In this document: piece by piece, positions 57,501 to 64,000 of the stretch
Layout: every line of letters starts with the position of its first letter
How positions within the stretch are numbered: position 1 is the first letter of the stretch
NCBI RefSeq assembly: GCF_032854445.1
Contig: NC_088298.1
Span: forward strand, 13,257,504-13,321,503
Source: Liolophura sinensis
Lineage: Eukaryota; Mollusca; Polyplacophora; Chitonida; Chitonidae
DNA: 64,000 bases
Direction of reading: 5' to 3'
Notes under the pieces: model-generated
What the model was told of the DNA's origin: nothing
The model's database searches: none
The model's input: only the letters and a program-made list of their open reading frames with translations
Position numbers and translations under genes: made by a program

Positions 57501-58990
57501 GGCGAAATCATTTCACTGTGTGAAAGACTTCGTCAAAGAGCTTTATTTCATCGACATCTGACATTTTAGAATTAGGCGCTATACTATGTATTTTGCATTT
57601 CATGCCGTATCATATTCTCTCTGGCACGTAAAAAGTCGGTGGGGGGTGGGGAGCATATTTGAGATAAATTAGTAATATGCGAATCGTGCCTTATGCAAAC
57701 TAAACTCACGTGAAGAATTATGTTCATATTTCTTTAACTACTTAAGAATGTATCTCACACATCCTTACGCATGTCATGTAGTTAATAGGAGTTGTGTGCT
57801 TTAAAAACGAGACTGCACGTGAGGGTTGCGATCTACATAGGAACATTTGGTTCATATAGCCTAGTCCCATCACCGATAACATAAAACGCCAGCTATGTTT
57901 TGACGTGACAATTGCTTTTCATGAGAATGCATTTCTTTGGGCACGCGCTTCACAATGGTGCTTTATCAAATTCGAATAGGATTCAAATTTCACCAATATT
58001 ACATAATAAAAACATGAAGTTTTTTCCTTGAGATCTTTACTAACAGTTATCTATTTGACCGCAATACTGCTGATGTGGCGAAAAGCCATAATTGATCATA
58101 TTTTTATTGGCATTTAAATCACTTTTGGCCATGCTTATGTGACGAACCAATGGGCCAACGATTGATTCTGGCGCATTAAATAATTATATGTTCATGAAAA
58201 TAGAACATATTTTTGTGAAGTGAAACAAGGAGGTACTCTCCGACAAGATGCCCATGGTTTATCATTGAAAACCCCAATACATATACGGGATGTAAAATGC
58301 ACAAAGATTATAATCCAGTTTCTGGGCTGTATTGGTCTTTTTCTAACCAATCCGTAAGTTTCTCAACACAAAGATTTATCAGAACTGCCCACGCAGAGCA
58401 TTACCACTGACAGCGGTTTACTTTGCATCTGCTTAACAGCCTTGTACTTTTTGCTGTTGAGCAAAAAATTTAACATATGCTCGCTTTATTGAAAACTTTC
58501 CCGTTTCTTTTCCCCATACGACAAATTGAATTTGCTTCTCTTCTGTCTGTGTGTAAATTTAAAATCTCCATCTGGCTTTATAGTCGGTTCTGCAATTGAA
58601 ATGCAAAAGTATTATCTTCTGTTTGACTTAACAAAGATGTCATGTTTTTTTCCCCCGCCTGCGGTTTGCACTCAGCCGTAAACCTCCGGTGACAAGCATC
58701 GGCCTAACACAGACACGCAGTTAATTAAGTGACAAAGGTGGGCCCAACGTTTATTTCATTCATTCATGGGTAACGTCGCAATAAGTCATACATGCAGTAT
58801 TTTACGTGTCAGTTTTTTTCTCAAATTCAATTTCCATCCGAGCTATTAACATCGACCTAGAGTGTAAATAAGGTTAAAACGTTATGTGTTGGTGTAAATA
58901 TAATGTGTGTGATGATTATATGAAACGCTATGGAAAAACATAAATGTTTATAATATTGCTGACCTATTTAAATATTCACGACAAATACTT
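57500..58990. other. Non-coding stretch, no gene seen
   Basis: AT-rich with only short frames. No repeat recognised. Confidence 0.5.
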
Positions 58991-59246
58991 CCTTTCAAGA
59001 TGTGTTTATTTTTTTTTTTTACAAATGCCTAGTTTCCACCAGCCCATTCCATATCAGTCACAGCACCTGGAAATGCAGTGAAACAAAAACAAATCTACTA
59101 AATGACGTTCAAAATAAGCGAAAGGATTGCTCCTACGGTATAAGTATTTCCACAGTAAACGTGTTCGATCAAAGAAACCACAGCATCTTCAAACTAGTGA
59201 AACCTGAGGGCTTGAAACAACAAACAACGAAAGACACATGACTTAC

Positions 59247-59466
59247 CTGGTTTTAGCACCCACCGGTCTTTCACAGGTAACTGATATCTTTTCCTGGAAA
59301 GATTTTCGCCCTCGCAGCTGGAACGCAAGTTATCTATCACATACTTCATGTACGACCAACTTAACAGCCTTACTTGCGGTGTCAAACATTTACTGCCAGC
59401 AAGCCTGCTGATAACAGCAGAGCTGGGATATCCCGATGATTTGCTCACAGCCGCGGGGAACAGCAC
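59247..59466 (-). CDS. Candidate minus-strand exon of an unknown gene
   Basis: On the minus strand a frame open from 59466 runs through SYMKYVIDNLRSSCEGENLS, RKRYQLPVKDRWVLKP and ends at a perfect donor, CCAG|GTAAGT (GT at 59246). No convincing acceptor was identified, and the upstream half overlaps the start of the 46-bp array, so the true exon, if any, would be the part below about 59400. No family recognised. Confidence 0.18.
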
Positions 59467-61145
59467 GGCTGGTATATCCCGATGATTTGCTCACAGCTGA
59501 TGAGAACAGTGGGGCTGAGATATCCCGATGATTTGCTCACTGAGGCTGAGAACAACGGCGCTAGGCTATCCCGATGATTTGCTCAGTGCTGCTGAGAACA
59601 GTGGGGGCTGGGATATCCCGATGATTTGCTCGTTGAGGCCGAGAACAGCAGCGCTAGGCTATCACAGCTGCTGTGGACAGTGGGGCTGGGATATCCCGAT
59701 GGTTTGCTCATTGGGACTGAGAACAGCGGCGCTGGGCTATCCCGATGATTTACTTACAGCTGCTGTGGACAGTGGGGCTGAGATATCCCGATGATTTGCT
59801 TATCGAGGCTGAGGACAGTGTGGCTGGGATATCCCGATGACTTGCTCATCGAGGCTGGGACAGTGGGGCTGGAATATCCCAATGATTTGCTCATCGAGGC
59901 TGGGCTATCCAGATGGTTTGCTCATTGAGGCTGAGAACAGCGGGGTTGGACTATCCCAATGATTTGCTCACAGCTGCTGGGGACAGTGGGACTGGGATAT
60001 TCCCATGGTTTGCTCATTGAGGCTGAGAACAGCGGGGCTGGACTATCCCAATGATTTGCTCACAGCTGCTGGGGACAGTGGGGCTAGGATATTCCCATGG
60101 TTTGCTCATTGAGACTGAGAACAGCGGCGCTGGGCTATTCCGATTATTTGCTCACAACTGCTGAGGACAGTGGGGCTGGGATACCCCGAGGATTTTCTCA
60201 CAGCTGCTGAGGACTGTGGGGCTGGGATATCCCGATGATTTGCTCGTTGAGGCCGAGAACAGCAGCGCTAGGCTATCACAGCTGCTGTGGACAGTGGGGC
60301 TGGGATATCCCGATGGTTTGCTCATTGGGGCTGAGAACAGCGGCGCTGGGCTATTCCGATGATTTACTTACAGCTGCTGTGGACAGTGGGGCTGAGATAT
60401 CCCGATGATTTGCTTATCGAGGCTGAGGACAGTGTGGCTGGGATATCCCGATGACTTGCTCATCGAGGCTGGGACAGTGGGGCTGGAATATCCCAATGAT
60501 TTGCTCATCGAGGCTGGGATATCCAGATGGTTTGTTCATTGAGGCTGAGAACAGCGGGGTTGGACTATCCCAATGATTTGCTCACAGCTGCTGGGGACAG
60601 TGGGGCTGGGATATTCCCATGGTTTGCTCATTGAAGCTGAGAACAGCGGGGCTGGACTATCCCAATGATTTGCTCACAGCTGCTGGGGACAGTGGGGCTG
60701 GGATATTCCCATGGTTTGCTCATTGAGGCTGAGAACAGCGGCGCTGGGCTATTCCGATTATTTGCTCACAACTGCTGAGGACAGTGGGGCTGGGATACCC
60801 CGAGGATTTTCTCACAGCTGCTGAGGACAGTGGGGCTGGGATATCCCGATGATTTGCTCATTGAGGCCGAGAATGGCGGCGCTGGACTATCCCGATGAAT
60901 TGCTCACAGCTGCTGTGGACAGTAGGGCAGGGGTATCCCGATGATTTGCTCACAGCTGCTGAGGACAGTGGGGCTGGGATATCCTGATGATTTGCTCACA
61001 GCCGCTGAGACAGTGGGGCTGAGATATCCCGATTATTTGCTGACTAAGGCCGAAGACAGTGAGGCTGGCCTTTTCTGATGACTTGCTCACATCTGTTGAG
61101 GACAGTGGGGCTGGGATATCCCGATGATTTGCTCCACTGAAGCTG
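59404..61145. repeat. 46-bp tandem array of two alternating unit types, about 37 copies
   Basis: Type A is GGATATCCCGATGATTTGCT, CACAGCTGCTGAGGACAGTG, GGGCTG. Type B is GGCTATCCCGATGATTTGCT, CATTGAGGCTGAGAACAGCG, GCGCTG. They often alternate, giving a 92-bp period. A longer block repeats at 614 bp (CGTTGAGGCC at 59631 and 60245; ACCCCGAGGATTTTC near 60183 and 60797). Open frames inside are repeat by-products. Confidence 0.94.
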
Positions 61146-61149
61146 AGAC

Positions 61150-62205
61150 TGAACAAAAACTTCGTCTTTCCTAACTATTACAAGACAATGATTTTATCCA
61201 CTGAATTACTAGCCATTCTGTGAAGAACATAATTCTTATGTTGTGACAGTACAAGCTACAATTTAATTTTTAGTATGTACATTAAAGTAATACCATTAAA
61301 TGTGTAGTGTGTTTTGATGTAGCGCAGTATATTGCTTATGTAGGGCATCACAACTTATACACAGGTCACAATCTGTGATAGGCCTACATTACTATGTATT
61401 TGGTATTTCTCTCTTAATACTCTCGGTATTTCATGCCTCGGTATATGAGGCAGGACCTCATATGTTATGAAAATTATTTCTAGTAGCGCATTAGGCCTAC
61501 GCCCTAGAAATAGTCAAAGAACCCGATAAAATTGAAAAACGAAATTTTGGTTTCATCGAAAATCTGGAGACAGAATTCCTAAGCCCTAAAGCTACAAATG
61601 TGTCGTCTGTTTCATTCATTTATTCACGCGTTAAAGCAGACAGCAGCTCGTAGAAGAGGATGAGTAGCGTCATCTGGCAGTTTCCAGGTTACAAACGTTG
61701 TCGTTGTAACCACAGCCGGAAGCAAAACCTGCAGTTGTTACACATCGGATTACACGCTGGTGAATTACAAGTTAATAACATCGCCACACCGTGAATGAAA
61801 GTCATAAACAAGATTTCGATCGGTCTAAATTTAGGATCGATGTAATTCCCGGAGTACGGATTAAAATGTGTCACGAACCATGAAGGTTCACTTATTAAAC
61901 ATTGGAAACCTGCTGTCAATTTTAGCATGCACTAGCTGCACGCTGAGCGCGTGATAGTCATTAACCAATTATTCCTAAATTTACTTTTGAGCGTTTTTAT
62001 TGCATTTCATTAACCAATAGGAAGAAACATCTTGATGCTGTATCATTTATTTTTATATATAGAGCATATCCACCAATACATACTCTCTTCCACCCCAAGG
62101 AAGCCATTTTAACATAGCTCATATAAAGTTCGTTCTATTTCCATTTTGTTATAGTCACGTACTTGAGCAAATCTTTGAGACTTGTGTACAAGGTATTTTG
62201 CTATT
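61150..62205. other. Non-coding stretch, no gene seen
   Basis: AT-rich DNA between two arrays. The minus-strand frame 61689-61928 (79 residues) has a CNSPACNPMCNNC cysteine cluster but no recognisable domain. Confidence 0.5.
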
Positions 62206-62209
62206 CATT

Positions 62210-62525
62210 CGGCCTGGAGAGGTCTAACACAACATTAGTTCCCCTGGCCGAGAATGGCCTAACACAGCATTACTTCCCCTGACCGAGAGAGGCCTAACAC
62301 AGCATTATTTTCCTTTGTCCTGGAGAGGCCTAACACACCATTATTTTCCCTTGTCCTGGAGAGGCCTAGCACACCATTATTTTCCTTTGTCCTGGAGAGG
62401 ACTAAAACACCATTATTTTCCCTTGTCCTGGAGAGGCTTAACACACCATTATTTTCCCTAGCCTTAGAGAGGTCTACACACCATTATTTTCCCTTGTCCT
62501 GGAAAGGTCTAACACACCATTACTC
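62210..62525. repeat. 36-bp tandem repeat, first block (about 8-9 units)
   Basis: Units of ATTTTCCCTTGTCCTGGAGA, GGCTTAACACACCATT. This is the first block of a larger duplication whose second block is at 63340-63695. Confidence 0.94.
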
Positions 62526-62831
62526 CCGCTTATAGCGGATCGTTTTAACTCGTTTTACTGTTGTAATAATGCTGTTAAGAACATTCACTGCTTGAACTTA
62601 ATGAATTTTTTTTACTTCACATTTCATGCATGGTTTTCAACAAATTGTATGTCAGAAAATAACAAAGTGGAAGACATGGTGCATTATGTGGTTTTCCCCT
62701 AGCACCCGGCGGCCAAGAATTGTCTTTGTAACTGATACTTTCTCAAAGCGAGTTTAAACATTTACACCCACGTATAGCAGTGGGGTTTTAATAGGTTTTT
62801 TGTCATTTCAAGACTCGTTGCCTGTGTTCTG
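62221..62831. repeat. Large tandem duplication, copy 1 (partner 63426-64000)
   Basis: 36-bp units plus about 310 bases of otherwise unique DNA (TATAGCGGATCGTTTTAACT, CATTCACTGCTTGAACTTAA, CACCCGGCGGCCAAGAATTG, GACTCGT-GCCTGTGTTCTG) recur 1169 bp later with few differences. The second copy runs off the end of the window. Confidence 0.95.
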
Positions 62832-63339
62832 GAGACAGTCTGTGGGAAACCTTCGACCACTTTATAACGGGATATCTGTAAGCTTAAGAACATTGCAAAT
62901 AGCTTACCACATTTTTCACGCAAAAATCATATATCTGCTTTAAATCGATTTGTTTGTGCCATTACAGGTCCACATAAATTGATTACAAACAAATATATGT
63001 TCGTGACGTGAAACTAAGTCGTAAGAGCTTCAAACAAAATATTCTCTACGAAATTTGTACTCATTATCAAGAGTAGAAACTGGTGTTCCAACAAGTCATC
63101 ACTGTAAATGCATAGGTATTAACAGGGTGAACATAGTGGTTACACGGAAATAAAGCCACATTAACCATCTCTCCGACTTCTTCAACAAGCAAAGAAGTTA
63201 GTCAGTCAGTCAGTAAGCTATTCATTCAGCCATGCTGTCAGCAGTTATCAGCAAGTCGATGAATTTACTGACTGGTTGAACGATTATTCAACCAGTCAGT
63301 AAATTCATTCCTTTTACATATGTTTTCGCTCTATTATTT

Positions 63340-63695
63340 CCCCTGGGCCTGGAGAGGCCTAACTCATCATTATTCCCCTGGGCCTGGAGAGGTCTAACTC
63401 ATCATTATTTCCCCTGGCCTGGGGAGGTCTAACACAACATTAGTTCCCCTGGCCGAGAGAGGCCTAACACAACATTACTTCCCCTGACCGAGAGAGACCT
63501 AACACAGCATTATTTTCCCTTGACCTTGAGAGGCCTAACACACCATTATTTTCCCTTGTCCTGGAGAGGACTAAAACACCATTATTTTCCCTTGTCCTGG
63601 AGAGGCTTAACACACCATTATTTTCCCTAGCCTTAGAGAGGTCTACACACCATTATTTTCCCGTGTCCTGGAAAGGTCTAACACACCATTACTCC
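63340..63695. repeat. 36-bp tandem repeat, second block
   Basis: Same unit as at 62210-62525, with extra 5' units of the form CCTGGGCCTGGAGAGGCC. From GGTCTAACACAACATTAG onward it parallels the first block but is one 36-bp unit shorter. Confidence 0.94.
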
Positions 63696-64000
63696 CCCTT
63701 ATAGCGGATCGTTTTAACTCTTTCTACTATTGTAATAATGCTGTTAAGAACATTCACTGCTTGAACTTAATGATTTTTTTTTACTTCACATTTCATGCAT
63801 GGTTTTCAACAAATTGTATGTCAGAAAATAACAAAGGGGAAGACATGGTGCATTATGCGGTTTTCCCCTAGCACCCGGCGGCCAAGAATTGTCTTTGTAA
63901 CTGATACTTTCTCAAAGCGAGTTTAAACATTTACACCCACGTATAGCAGTGGGGTTTTAATAGGTTTTTTGTCAGTTCAAGACTCGTCGCCTGTGTTCTG
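63426..64000. repeat. Large tandem duplication, copy 2 (cut by window end)
   Basis: See copy 1. TATAGCGGAT is at 62531 and 63700 (offset 1169), while GGTCTAACAC is at 62221 and 63426 (offset 1205). The copies therefore differ by exactly one 36-bp unit. The sequence between copies (62835-63335) is not repeated in view. Confidence 0.95.

Noticed and set aside
59528-59794. 88-residue + strand frame
   Set aside because: It is a translation of the 46-bp array with no independent support.
39683-64000. Linked Wnt1/Wnt6/Wnt10 gene expected from ancestral Wnt clustering
   Set aside because: No other frame shows CKCHG, SGSC or CCYV-like Wnt motifs. If linked, those genes lie outside this window.

Overview
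This window looks like nuclear DNA of an invertebrate animal, most probably a marine mollusc or another lophotrochozoan. It has one intron-rich developmental gene, AT-rich non-coding DNA, several families of tRNA-derived SINEs, decayed LINE and pogo/Tigger-type elements, and an unusually large set of minisatellite arrays. Nothing suggests bacterial, organellar or viral DNA. The species cannot be named from the sequence alone.

The one gene I can identify firmly is a Wnt ligand of the Wnt9 subfamily on the + strand. Four coding exons (13874-13953, 16361-16629, 34896-35164, 39203-39682) join with matching phases and consensus GT/AG sites into a 365-residue secreted protein. It has a signal peptide, 24 cysteines, the lipid-acceptor serine in CHGVSGSC, and the CCYVKC-type C-terminus. 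The short first exon encodes the signal peptide plus YFG and is too small to be noticed by ORF length. A second in-frame start at 16296, continuous with exon 2, encodes a different signal peptide and may mark an alternative promoter. Introns are about 2.4, 18.3 and 4.0 kb.

Region by region: 1-13.6 kb is non-coding, with a SINE-B copy, a 22-bp array, a 62-bp array of about 43 copies and a 24-bp array. 13.6-39.7 kb is Wnt9, whose second intron holds a 59-bp array of about 31 copies and several SINEs. 39.7-51.4 kb has a long TA microsatellite, a SINE-C copy, a 47-bp CACGTG-bearing array split by a SINE, a dense SINE-A cluster (44.4-46.7 kb) and one unassigned ORF. 51.4-53.75 kb is a transposon graveyard: a LINE tail inserted in a SINE tail, then a deleted pogo/Tigger transposase abutting another SINE. 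54.1-55.3 kb has a 75-bp array and a related 21-bp array. 55.6-59.5 kb holds two weak exon candidates. 59.4-61.15 kb is a 46-bp array with an internal 614-bp duplication. 62.2-64.0 kb is a tandem duplication of about 1.17 kb carrying 36-bp repeats, running off the window end.

No second Wnt gene is visible, although Wnt9 is often linked to Wnt1, Wnt6 and Wnt10 in animals. Apart from Wnt9, nearly all long open frames here are by-products of tandem repeats or SINEs.
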